From contig JARXKN010000001.1 of NCBI GenBank assembly GCA_030271625.1, positions 310,001 to 374,000 on the forward strand: a stretch of DNA of 64,000 bases, in the 5' to 3' direction. Source of the stretch: Patescibacteria group bacterium. Lineage in GTDB: Bacteria > Patescibacteriota > Saccharimonadia > Saccharimonadales > UBA4665. The notes under the pieces are model-generated. The model searched no databases, had not been told where the DNA came from, and worked only from the letters and a program-made list of their open reading frames with translations. A program made the position numbers and the translations under genes. Numbering within the stretch: the stretch's first letter is position 1; every line of letters starts with the position of its first letter. This document shows, piece by piece, positions 43,492-50,843 of this stretch.

Positions 43492-44143
43492 GCCACGCAC
43501 GATAGGTGTCTTTGATTCAGGAGTGGGCGGCTTATCGGTAGCCCAAGCAATTGAAAAAGCCTTGCCGTTGGATCGGGTAATCTTTAAAAATGACGCCGAA
43601 CACGTACCGTATGGCAGTCGCACCGCGGCCGAAATCCTGCCCTTAATTTTGCCAATCTTTGAAGCCTTTATTGCTGATGGTTGTGAGGCGATTGTTGTTG
43701 CCTGCAATACGGTCTCGACCACCTTGATAGACGAGCTTCGTGCACGATTTGACGTGCCGTTAATTGCTATGGAACCAATGATTAAACCGGCCGTGCAACT
43801 AACAAGTACGAAAGTCATTGCCGTGTGCGCTACGCCCACCACGCTTACCAGCCCGCGCTATGCGGCGCTGAAACAGCAGTACGCCAATGGCATTACGGTT
43901 ATCGAACCAGATTGCAGCGATTGGTCGGCCCTAATCGAAAATAGCCAGCTCAATAAGGCCCAGATTGCCCAACAGCTCGAGCCAGCTTTGGCAGCCGGTG
44001 CTGACGTAATTGTGCTTGGTTGCACCCATTACCACTGGATAGAGCAGGACATCCTGGCCTTAATTGGCGATAAAGCCACGGTATTGCAGCCGGAGCCAGC
44101 AGTCATTAGTCAGCTTATACGAGTGCTTGGACAGCAGTCTTAA
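43484..44143 (+). CDS. murI: glutamate racemase
   Basis: 219 residues from the ATG at 43484, inside the folD end. Makes D-glutamate for peptidoglycan, the substrate of MurD encoded next to it. Visible: IGVFDSGVGGLSVAQAI (~6-22, Asp base), the first catalytic Cys in IVVACNTVSTT (~67-77) and the second in VLGCTHYHW (~178-186). The protein is shorter than the usual ~265 residues, mostly in loops, but both catalytic Cys are present. Ends overlap murD by 29 nt. Confidence 0.94.
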   Translation: MPKPRTIGVFDSGVGGLSVAQAIEKALPLDRVIFKNDAEHVPYGSRTAAEILPLILPIFEAFIADGCEAIVVACNTVSTTLIDELRARFDVPLIAMEPMIKPAVQLTSTKVIAVCATPTTLTSPRYAALKQQYANGITVIEPDCSDWSALIENSQLNKAQIAQQLEPALAAGADVIVLGCTHYHWIEQDILALIGDKATVLQPEPAVISQLIRVLGQQS

Positions 44144-45413
44144 ACTGAGCACCACGATCTTTGTAATTCTGGAACATCCCAAAGCTGGCGCAGCCGGTCG
44201 ACAATAACACCACATCCCCAGCCTGGGCCAGTTCGCGCGCGGCTGTCACAATGGCCGGCATGGTAGCGCCACCCGGCATAAACTGCGAGTAGCCAACTGC
44301 TTCTAGTGACGTCTGAATGGCCGCGGCCTGGTCCCCAATTAGTAGCACTTGGCGGACATTATTAGCAGCTACCGCCGCCGCTAAATCGTCGTAGCTAGCG
44401 CCCTTATCGGAACCACCAAGGATGACAATTTTGGGTTGTTCGAATGCTTCCATAGCTACGATGGCTGTTTCTGGCGTCGTACCAAAACTGTCATCGTAAT
44501 ACAGCACGTCATTAAACGTCCGGACCAGTTCCAAACGGTGCTCTAACCCACTAAAGCTGGTCAGTACACTGCGTAAAGCTTCAACATTTTGTGTAATTTG
44601 CCAGACGGCAGTAATAGCGGCGCAGGCGTTCTGCCAGTTATGAGCCCCGAGGAGTTTTAACTCGTCTGTCTTACAAATAATCTGTCCGTCGATTGTAATG
44701 GAACCATCTATAACTACTGCACCGGGCGGCGAGTAATAAGAGAGCTTCTGGCCATCACCATGACTAGCTATAGCCCTTGAAGTTTCGTTTTCGGCAAAGT
44801 AAATAGCCAAGTCTGAAGCTGTTTGGTGCATAAATAGTTGGCTCTTGGCGGCTACGTATTCGGCCATGTCAGCGTGCCAGTTAAGGTGTTCGGGCACTAC
44901 CATCAAGCAAACGGCAACGTTAGGCGAGGCTTTTAAGTCAATCAGCTGAAAACTCGACAGCTCTAATACTACCCAAGATTCTGGGGTTAGAGTAGGGAGG
45001 ATATCGAGGGCCGGCACGCCAATATTACCCGCCAACTGTACGTCTAATCTAGCGGCTCGCAGCATCTGCGTAATTAGGGTGCTGGTCGTGCCTTTACCTT
45101 TCGTACCGGTTACGCCAATGGTGTTGCTAGTAGGACAGGCTTTAAAGAACTCATTAATCTGCGTGGTTACTTTGGCTGGATCCAGCTGCGGGTTAGGTTC
45201 GAAAATGACGTGGGGCGGTAAGCCGGCGGTACGAACAATGAGGTCAAATCGGTCTAGGGCATCTAGATAATGAGCACCTAATACGGTATCAGCGCCGGTT
45301 GGAGCCACCAATTCCTCATTCTGGTCTAAGATAGTCAGCTCATGTCCAAGTGCTAAAAAATACTCGTAGGACGAGCGGCCTTCAGTGTCAAAACCAGCAA
45401 TAGCTATCTTCAT
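44115..45413 (-). CDS. murD: UDP-N-acetylmuramoylalanine--D-glutamate ligase
   Basis: 432 residues. Adds D-glutamate to UDP-MurNAc-L-Ala in the cytoplasm. Visible: a Rossmann-like N-terminal domain (IAIAGFDTEGRSSYEYF), P-loop GVTGTKGKGTTSTLI (~98-112), LELSSFQLID (~146-155) and the C-terminal LGGSDKGASYDDL (~331-343) and LLSTGCASFGMF (~405-416), characteristic of MurD. TATACT on the minus strand (45421-45426) is 7 nt before the ATG. Convergent with murI, which supplies its amino-acid substrate. Confidence 0.95.
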   Translation of the reverse strand: MKIAIAGFDTEGRSSYEYFLALGHELTILDQNEELVAPTGADTVLGAHYLDALDRFDLIVRTAGLPPHVIFEPNPQLDPAKVTTQINEFFKACPTSNTIGVTGTKGKGTTSTLITQMLRAARLDVQLAGNIGVPALDILPTLTPESWVVLELSSFQLIDLKASPNVAVCLMVVPEHLNWHADMAEYVAAKSQLFMHQTASDLAIYFAENETSRAIASHGDGQKLSYYSPPGAVVIDGSITIDGQIICKTDELKLLGAHNWQNACAAITAVWQITQNVEALRSVLTSFSGLEHRLELVRTFNDVLYYDDSFGTTPETAIVAMEAFEQPKIVILGGSDKGASYDDLAAAVAANNVRQVLLIGDQAAAIQTSLEAVGYSQFMPGGATMPAIVTAARELAQAGDVVLLSTGCASFGMFQNYKDRGAQFKTAVQALV

Positions 45414-45445
45414 ATAGGGCAGTATACAACGGTTAAGGGCTAAGC

Positions 45446-45814
45446 TTAAGCACTAAGCTGGGTTCGGACTAAGTCAGCCACCTGGCGCGGCGTCATATCA
45501 GCTTTTAGTACAACTGCCGAAACACCGAGGTCTCGGACCTTTTGGGGAATCTCTTGCTCACCCATATTGGTCAGAATAATAACTTTAACGGTCTTGCCCC
45601 AAGGTGTGGCCCGCAGTTTTTCGAGCATGACATCACCGGTCATAATCGGCATCATCAGGTCGAGGAGAATGATGTCTGGCTTCATGGTCTCGACAAGTTC
45701 CAGACCAATCTGCCCGTTCTCGGCAGTCTCGACATCGAAGTTTTCGGCTTCGAACTTAAAACGGTACATTTGGCTAATAGCCTGGTCGTCTTCAACAATC
45801 GCAATTTTTGGCAT
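45446..45814 (-). CDS. receiver-only response regulator (CheY-like) 1
   Basis: 122 residues, a REC domain without output domain. The acidic pocket IVEDD (~5-9), phospho-acceptor Asp in ILLDLMMP (~54-61), the Thr of ILTNMG (~79-84) and the Lys of VLKAD (~100-104) are all present. It must act through protein contacts. A paralogue of similar size lies at 48275-48646, with an ABC system between. TACGAT on the minus strand (45821-45826) is 6 nt before the ATG. The histidine kinase at 50844 is a possible partner. Confidence 0.92.
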   Translation of the reverse strand: MPKIAIVEDDQAISQMYRFKFEAENFDVETAENGQIGLELVETMKPDIILLDLMMPIMTGDVMLEKLRATPWGKTVKVIILTNMGEQEIPQKVRDLGVSAVVLKADMTPRQVADLVRTQLSA

Positions 45815-45927
45815 ATTTATATCGTACGTAATCTATAACGTTCTGGCAATGACTATTGTATTTATGCTTAAACGGCGTTAATTATCATATACATCGGCAA
45901 ATTAACATTGTAATATCAACCATAGTA

Positions 45928-45956
45928 TTGACGATTTCCTCAAGACTTGTTATAAT
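45928..45956 (+). promoter_or_regulatory. consensus promoter of the MacB/FtsX-like permease gene (leaderless)
   Basis: TTGACG (45928-45933), exactly 17 bp, TATAAT (45951-45956). The ATG at 45965 is 8 nt beyond the -10 box, where transcription is expected to begin. This is the clearest complete example of the leaderless promoter arrangement in the window. Confidence 0.8.
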
Positions 45957-45964
45957 ATGTTGTA

Positions 45965-47500
45965 ATGAGCAATGAAGCGTCACCGTTGCCTTCGTCTAAT
46001 AATCCTGCTACCGCTGTGGGCGCAAATAATCTCGAAATCTCAGCCCTAGCCGACCAAGCCTTAGCGCAACTGGAGCGCTCAGACAACAGAGAAGTTCGAC
46101 TTCGCAAAACAGTAGCTGGCTTATTTTTAGCCGGTGGCGCTGTTGCTGCCTGGGGCGTTGGTAGCGGCGAAGCCTCTCACTTAAAGTTTGATAAGCCGAT
46201 GCCCTACATTGAAACACTGCAGCGCGATATCAATAATATCGATAACATTTTAGAAGGCGTCGGCATCGCCGCCTTTATCGGTGGGTTAACTGGCATTGCT
46301 GCCTTAAAGTTAGGTGCTCAAAAAGATACTCGTTTGCAAGTTATTGACCAGTGGTCATCTCGTAACATGTCGGAAGATCGCTTAAATCCCAATCGTTCGG
46401 TTGCTAAGCGCACGCTGGAAGCTACTTTTGCTGGCCGTATTCCCGTCATGACCTGTATTGGCGCTGGATTAGCAGTCTTTGCCGGTGCCATTGGTGGCGA
46501 AGTTGGTAATGGTCCACAACGTCCAATCGAGAAAGCTTTAGCAACTTTTGCTCCTGGGGAAACCATGGTAGTTAATTACGCCGGCGCTATGCCGATGGTG
46601 GAGAGCTACGTGCCGCGAAGTATTGCTGACAGCATCATAGCTACTGCTGCTAAAAGAGGCATCAAAGCTAACATTATGGATGAAGACTTAGGCATCTTAT
46701 CCAAAGGTCAGCAAAACCTGTCTGATCTGTCTATCGGTGTGCAGATGCCATTAAATTCACCCCTTAGCTGGGGAGTTAAAGACGGCTGTTACAACGTGCC
46801 AGTAGCTGTTGATAAAAGCGCCGGCATGAAACTCGGCGAGACCATTCGCCTGAATGGCGTGAGTGCAGTAGTTCGCCAGCAACTTGAGGGTATATCTGCT
46901 ACCAACCGAGTTGGCGTAGTCATGGAGCAAGAAGCAATGGCTGCTTGTTTGCGTGGCGGAGTTGAGGCGCCAGTGCATTCTGTTGTTGTTGATGCGGCAC
47001 CGTCGGTAGTGCAAGAAATTGTAGACACCGCGAACCCTACTCGTTTTAACGTAGCAGTAATTACAAAAAATCAGTACTTAGATAATAGTAAGAAGTTTTG
47101 GGAATCTAACGTCAAGCCGATTACGAGCGTGCTCGCCCTGTTCGCTGGTGTGTTTGCATCGGCAGTTGCTGGCTCAAGAATGCGTGAAAGCCTTGTCCGC
47201 GACCGTCGGGAGTGGGCTGCTAAATTAGTAAATGGCAATAGTCAGGCTATGATCCGCGCAACTGAGTTTACACGCGTTATTAAGGACGGCGTACTAGCTT
47301 CGATTATTGGCGGTGGGATAGCAGCGTTTGCAACACCAGTAGTCGTTAACACCTTAGAATCTGGTTTTCAAGCGACCGTTGGCCTTAAGGAATTCGCCGT
47401 TGGTTCAGCAATTGCTATTGCCGGTTCGATTGCCGGTGCCTTTAAAAGCTTAATCAATCCAAAGAAAATAATTCGCCCCGAAGAAAGCTTGAGAAGCTAA
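45965..47500 (+). CDS. MacB/FtsX-like ABC permease with large extracytoplasmic domain
   Basis: 511 residues. A soluble N-terminus (~1-45), three TM helices (~48-66, ~97-119, ~163-184), a ~200-residue ectodomain (~185-385) with two Cys residues, then three TM helices (~387-404, ~440-459, ~476-496). The last three and the ectodomain match FtsX/MacB-type permease logic, but the three N-terminal helices instead of one are unusual. Its ATPase starts 1 nt after the stop. Likely a mechanotransmission- or export-type ABC system with unknown substrate. Confidence 0.72.
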   Translation: MSNEASPLPSSNNPATAVGANNLEISALADQALAQLERSDNREVRLRKTVAGLFLAGGAVAAWGVGSGEASHLKFDKPMPYIETLQRDINNIDNILEGVGIAAFIGGLTGIAALKLGAQKDTRLQVIDQWSSRNMSEDRLNPNRSVAKRTLEATFAGRIPVMTCIGAGLAVFAGAIGGEVGNGPQRPIEKALATFAPGETMVVNYAGAMPMVESYVPRSIADSIIATAAKRGIKANIMDEDLGILSKGQQNLSDLSIGVQMPLNSPLSWGVKDGCYNVPVAVDKSAGMKLGETIRLNGVSAVVRQQLEGISATNRVGVVMEQEAMAACLRGGVEAPVHSVVVDAAPSVVQEIVDTANPTRFNVAVITKNQYLDNSKKFWESNVKPITSVLALFAGVFASAVAGSRMRESLVRDRREWAAKLVNGNSQAMIRATEFTRVIKDGVLASIIGGGIAAFATPVVVNTLESGFQATVGLKEFAVGSAIAIAGSIAGAFKSLINPKKIIRPEESLRS

Positions 47501-47501
47501 C

Positions 47502-48296
47502 ATGAGCATCTTTAGCCGTCACGAACAGTCCACTGTATTGCAAAATGAAAGTGTTATTGCCGAAGTTCGTAATGCCAGCAAAACCTACGCTGGGGCTTTG
47601 GCTGTTAATAATGTCAGCTTAGACGTACACTTAGGCGAATTTATTATCTTAACCGGCCACAGTGGCTCCGGTAAATCTACCGTACTCGGTATGCTAGAAG
47701 GCGTGGTAGTGCCAGATGCTGGTGATGTGGTACTGTTCGGCCAATCGCTTAATCATATAAAAGACAAGCAACTGAAAAAAATCAAAGAAGCCCACATTGG
47801 CATTGGTTTTCAGGCAGCGTTGTTAGATAGAGGTCACACGGTCGCCAATGTCGTGAAGCAGACGGCCAACGCTAACCACATCAAAGTCGACAATAAACGG
47901 GTTGTTGAGCTAGCGGCTCGGTTCCGTATGTTAGATAAACTCAGCTCCCAGACCGGTGGTTTATCTGGCGGCGAACAAATGCGCGTTTCCATGATGCGAG
48001 CCTTGGCAACTCGACCCGACTTAATTTTGCTGGATGAGCCGACGGGTGCAATTGAAACCAAAGGCAAAGCCGATGCCTTGCAGGTCCTGCGCGAAATTGT
48101 TACCGAGGAGCAAGCAACAGTAGTTATGGTTACCCATGACCCGGATATCGCCCGTGCTTATGCTGATCGAGAATATGTCCTAGAAAGCGGAGAACTGATA
48201 GATACTGTTGTCTATAGCCAGTTTCAACCCCCCACCGATAGCCGCCTGAACCATCAGGTACCGGCGCCACGGTATCAATCGCCTAACGTCTCCTGA
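47502..48296 (+). CDS. ABC transporter ATP-binding protein (MacB/LolD/FtsE type)
   Basis: 264 residues. Walker A LTGHSGSGKSTVLG (~51-64), a Q-loop GIGFQ (~98-102), signature LSGGEQMRVSMMRAL (~155-169), Walker B LILLDEPTGAIETK (~174-187) and VTHDPDIA (~209-216). The LSGGEQ-x-DEPTGA form is that of MacB/LolD/FtsE ATPases, which supports the reading of the preceding gene as its permease. A ~40-residue C-terminal tail is extra. The 3' end overlaps the convergent response regulator gene by 22 nt. Confidence 0.92.
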   Translation: MSIFSRHEQSTVLQNESVIAEVRNASKTYAGALAVNNVSLDVHLGEFIILTGHSGSGKSTVLGMLEGVVVPDAGDVVLFGQSLNHIKDKQLKKIKEAHIGIGFQAALLDRGHTVANVVKQTANANHIKVDNKRVVELAARFRMLDKLSSQTGGLSGGEQMRVSMMRALATRPDLILLDEPTGAIETKGKADALQVLREIVTEEQATVVMVTHDPDIARAYADREYVLESGELIDTVVYSQFQPPTDSRLNHQVPAPRYQSPNVS

Positions 48297-48646
48297 ATCA
48301 TCTCGACAATTTGAGACGGTGTATGGTGGGCTTTTATTACATAACGATCAACTTGCAATATGCGTAACGAGGCCGGGGCTTCTGATTTACTGATATTGGT
48401 TAAAATAAAAACTCGCATCGCTGCTCCCCAGTCCTCTGCCCGTAATTTATGCAGTAACTCATCACCAGACATAATCGGCATTCGAATATCTAACAAAACC
48501 AAATCCGGCGCAAAATGCCGCAGTAATTCTAGTCCAGCTTGACCGTTATCGGCAGTTTTAACTATATAACCAGCCAGTTCTAAACGGTATTTATACATCT
48601 GTTGAATGGTTAAATCATCTTCAACAATCGCAATTTTAGCAGGCAT
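48275..48646 (-). CDS. receiver-only response regulator (CheY-like) 2
   Basis: 123 residues from the ATG at 48646; the longer upstream reading is rejected because TACAAT (minus strand, 48653-48658) lies exactly 6 nt before this ATG. REC domain with IVEDD (~6-10), LVLLDIRMP (~54-62) holding the phospho-acceptor Asp, FILTN (~79-83) and the conserved Lys in VIKAH (~102-106). No output domain. Clearly paralogous to the regulator at 45446. Confidence 0.9.
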   Translation of the reverse strand: MPAKIAIVEDDLTIQQMYKYRLELAGYIVKTADNGQAGLELLRHFAPDLVLLDIRMPIMSGDELLHKLRAEDWGAAMRVFILTNISKSEAPASLRILQVDRYVIKAHHTPSQIVEMIQETLGD

Positions 48647-48708
48647 ACCGGTATTGTAGTCGATAGTCATCATTTTGTCTGCCGTAGGGAGCATGTTTAA
48701 ATAGGTGC

Positions 48709-49458
48709 ATCGATACAACACCAACACATAAAACTACTATTCTCTTTGTACACGGTGCCTGGCATGGTGCGTGGTGCTGGGATGATTGGCTAGCGTATTT
48801 TAATGGGCTGGGCTACGATGCGGTGGCCGTTGATTTACGCGGTCATGGTTACAAGACCGGGTCATACAATAAAGCGCGACTAAAAAATTACATTGCTGAT
48901 GTCGAGACCATAATTAATGAGTACGAGACTAAGCCAATTCTAGTCGGGCATTCCTTAGGGTGTTCGATTATTCGGCATATTGCTGCCAAAGATACCTACC
49001 CAGCCACTATCCTCATAGCGCCCATACCACCAGCAGCAATCTTTAGAAAAATCTTTATAAAACTAATACTTAAGCACCCGGTCTTATCACTTAAGTCGTT
49101 TTTAACATTAAATATGCGCCCTTGGATAACCAGTCGGATAAGTCCCCGCTTGTTTTTTAGCGCAATCCTAAGTCGGGAACGCGCCCATAAATATTTGCAA
49201 CAAATGCAAGGTGAATCCTTTAATCTTTTTCTCTACGATTTATTACGTGACAAAACTTTGACCTCGAGGGCCGCCGCCACTTTAGTTGTGGCTGCCGAAG
49301 TTGATTCATTTTTTAACCTCAAGGCCCAAAAGCGGACGGCCCAGCTTTTAGAGGCTGATTTTATGACCGCCGCACAGGTTGGTCACGACGTTATGCTAGA
49401 TGTTGATAACACCCGGATTGCCAGTGAAATACAGGCTTGGATTAAACAGTTAAGATAA
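48709..49458 (+). CDS. alpha/beta hydrolase; N-terminus lacks a canonical start codon
   Basis: The coding frame runs from at least 48733 and encodes TILFVHGAWHGAWCW, the oxyanion-hole block of alpha/beta hydrolases, then DLRGHG and the nucleophile elbow VGHSLGCS, with catalytic acid in AAEVDSFF and His in VGHDVML. No ATG, GTG or TTG lies in frame between the stop at 48685 and this block; only ATC (48709) or ATT (48739) could start it. The first canonical start, GTG at 48823, would remove the HG motif. The end is certain and the start is not. Esterase- or lipase-like; substrate unknown. Confidence 0.7.
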   Translation: MDTTPTHKTTILFVHGAWHGAWCWDDWLAYFNGLGYDAVAVDLRGHGYKTGSYNKARLKNYIADVETIINEYETKPILVGHSLGCSIIRHIAAKDTYPATILIAPIPPAAIFRKIFIKLILKHPVLSLKSFLTLNMRPWITSRISPRLFFSAILSRERAHKYLQQMQGESFNLFLYDLLRDKTLTSRAAATLVVAAEVDSFFNLKAQKRTAQLLEADFMTAAQVGHDVMLDVDNTRIASEIQAWIKQLR

Positions 49459-49461
49459 AGC

Positions 49462-49490
49462 TTCAAAATGCTTGCATTTAACAATATAAT
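49462..49490 (+). promoter_or_regulatory. promoter of the methyltransferase leader
   Basis: TTCAAA (49462-49467), 17-bp spacer, TATAAT (49485-49490). Predicted start ~49497, giving an unusually long leader (~115 nt for this genome) that contains two hairpins. Confidence 0.6.
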
Positions 49491-49496
49491 ATGTTA

Positions 49497-49584
49497 ACAT
49501 AATCTTAATCTTTTACAAGATTGATCCTTTGCAGCACCAGCGACATGAAACAGTTTTGGCTGCTTCATGTCGCTATATTTTTTT
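49497..49584 (+). ncRNA. structured leader ending in an intrinsic terminator (attenuator or small RNA candidate)
   Basis: Downstream of the promoter come AATCTT-TTAC-AAGATT (49507-49522) and then AGCGACATGAA (49539-49549) pairing with TTCATGTCGCT (49564-49574), with an inner CAG/CTG, followed by ATATTTTTTT. This 11-bp stem plus T-run is a strong terminator located before, not after, the methyltransferase gene at 49611. It may yield an ~85-nt RNA or control read-through. Confidence 0.5.
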
Positions 49585-49610
49585 AAATCTGTAATTAAGA
49601 GTAAAAATTT

Positions 49611-50807
49611 ATGACTGTATCAGTCAGCCCCGAAAATTTTGAATCCAGTCCAGAGCTTTACCGGCTCGGTGAAGTCACGGAAAATCGTGTAATTCAGCCT
49701 CAGGAATTTGGAATTGCCGAGCCGCATGCACCCTTAAAAATTATCGAAACTATTGTGTCTGACCCCTACGTTGAGGAATATAACTTTATCGATGCGGCAG
49801 AGGTTAAGCAGATAGAGTCTGATGTCAGCTTAGCGGCGCAAGAGCGACGCCTGCAGGGCCTTTGGGAGCGTAAACAGGGAACTGTTTATTTTGATGAAAA
49901 TGGCGTTGAACAAGAAAAGAAGGGCTGGGGCGATCCTGTCTCCCGCGATAATTTCTTCAATAAAATCCTAAAGAGTCCGGCTATCAATGCTTGGCGTTCT
50001 AAAATACCATCGGCGAACGCTTTAGCCGACTTATCTGATCCGCAGACAAAAACCGAGGTTACCGATAACCGCGGTAATATTGTCGATATGGACGAGACGG
50101 CCCACAAATGGTTAACGCTGTGTACGGATGCCGTAGCTATACGCAGTCGTGGAAGTATTATGGCTAATGTTGTGAAGCAGTTTATCGACGAGCAAAAGCT
50201 GGCTACTGACAGCGACGAGGGGCAGTCCCTAAAATGGATGAGTATTGCTTGTGGAACAGCGCTGCCTGCCATGAAAGCCGCTCTGCACGCTGGGATTCAG
50301 CCACAGATGTTACTGGTTGACCTTGATAGTAAAGCGCTTCAGGCGACACGCGACTTGGCGGACGAAATTGGTTTTGAAGGTGCTATGAGCCAACGCAGTG
50401 ATGTTAATATCTTCGTACCGGCTGAGATGGCAAAACTACGTGACGAGCTGGGCAGCAATGGTGATCGCCCGATGCTGATTGATCTAATGGGAATTTTTGA
50501 GTACACCGGCAATAATCTTGGTGTTGACCCAGTCCACTTCTTGCGCTCGGTATACGATATGCTCCACCCCGGTGGTCGGTTGGTATTTGGCCAAATGCGT
50601 GATGATCGTCCAGTGGCAGACTTTACTATGGGTGTAGTTAGTTGGCCGTATGTAGAAATGCGCAGCCCTAAAGAGTTCATGGAAATTATTGAGGCTGCCG
50701 GTATTCCGGTTAAAGCGACAACACTGTATTTACCGACGGATAATGTCTATACAGTCGGTGTTATTGATAAGCCACTCGATAACGAATCTTTCTCAGTTCC
50801 AGCCTAA
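49611..50807 (+). CDS. class I SAM-dependent methyltransferase-like protein with long N-terminal extension
   Basis: 398 residues. The N-terminal ~195 residues have no recognised motif. A Rossmann methyltransferase follows: MSIACGTALPAMKAAL (~210-225, motif I), MLLVDLDSKAL (~232-242, acidic end of beta2), PMLIDLMGIFEY (~286-297) and LHPGGRLVFGQM (~318-329). The substrate is unknown. AAGAG lies ~11 nt before the ATG, a weak Shine-Dalgarno. Expression probably depends on read-through of the upstream leader terminator. Confidence 0.8.
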   Translation: MTVSVSPENFESSPELYRLGEVTENRVIQPQEFGIAEPHAPLKIIETIVSDPYVEEYNFIDAAEVKQIESDVSLAAQERRLQGLWERKQGTVYFDENGVEQEKKGWGDPVSRDNFFNKILKSPAINAWRSKIPSANALADLSDPQTKTEVTDNRGNIVDMDETAHKWLTLCTDAVAIRSRGSIMANVVKQFIDEQKLATDSDEGQSLKWMSIACGTALPAMKAALHAGIQPQMLLVDLDSKALQATRDLADEIGFEGAMSQRSDVNIFVPAEMAKLRDELGSNGDRPMLIDLMGIFEYTGNNLGVDPVHFLRSVYDMLHPGGRLVFGQMRDDRPVADFTMGVVSWPYVEMRSPKEFMEIIEAAGIPVKATTLYLPTDNVYTVGVIDKPLDNESFSVPA

Positions 50808-50843
50808 TTTAAAGCATAAGCGTATAAGTGCTAAAATGGGGAC

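Noticed and set aside
45446-48646. Phage- or toxin-type module
   Set aside because: The genes show clear receiver, ABC permease and ATPase signatures. No integrase, transposase or insertion-sequence ends were seen here or anywhere else in the window.
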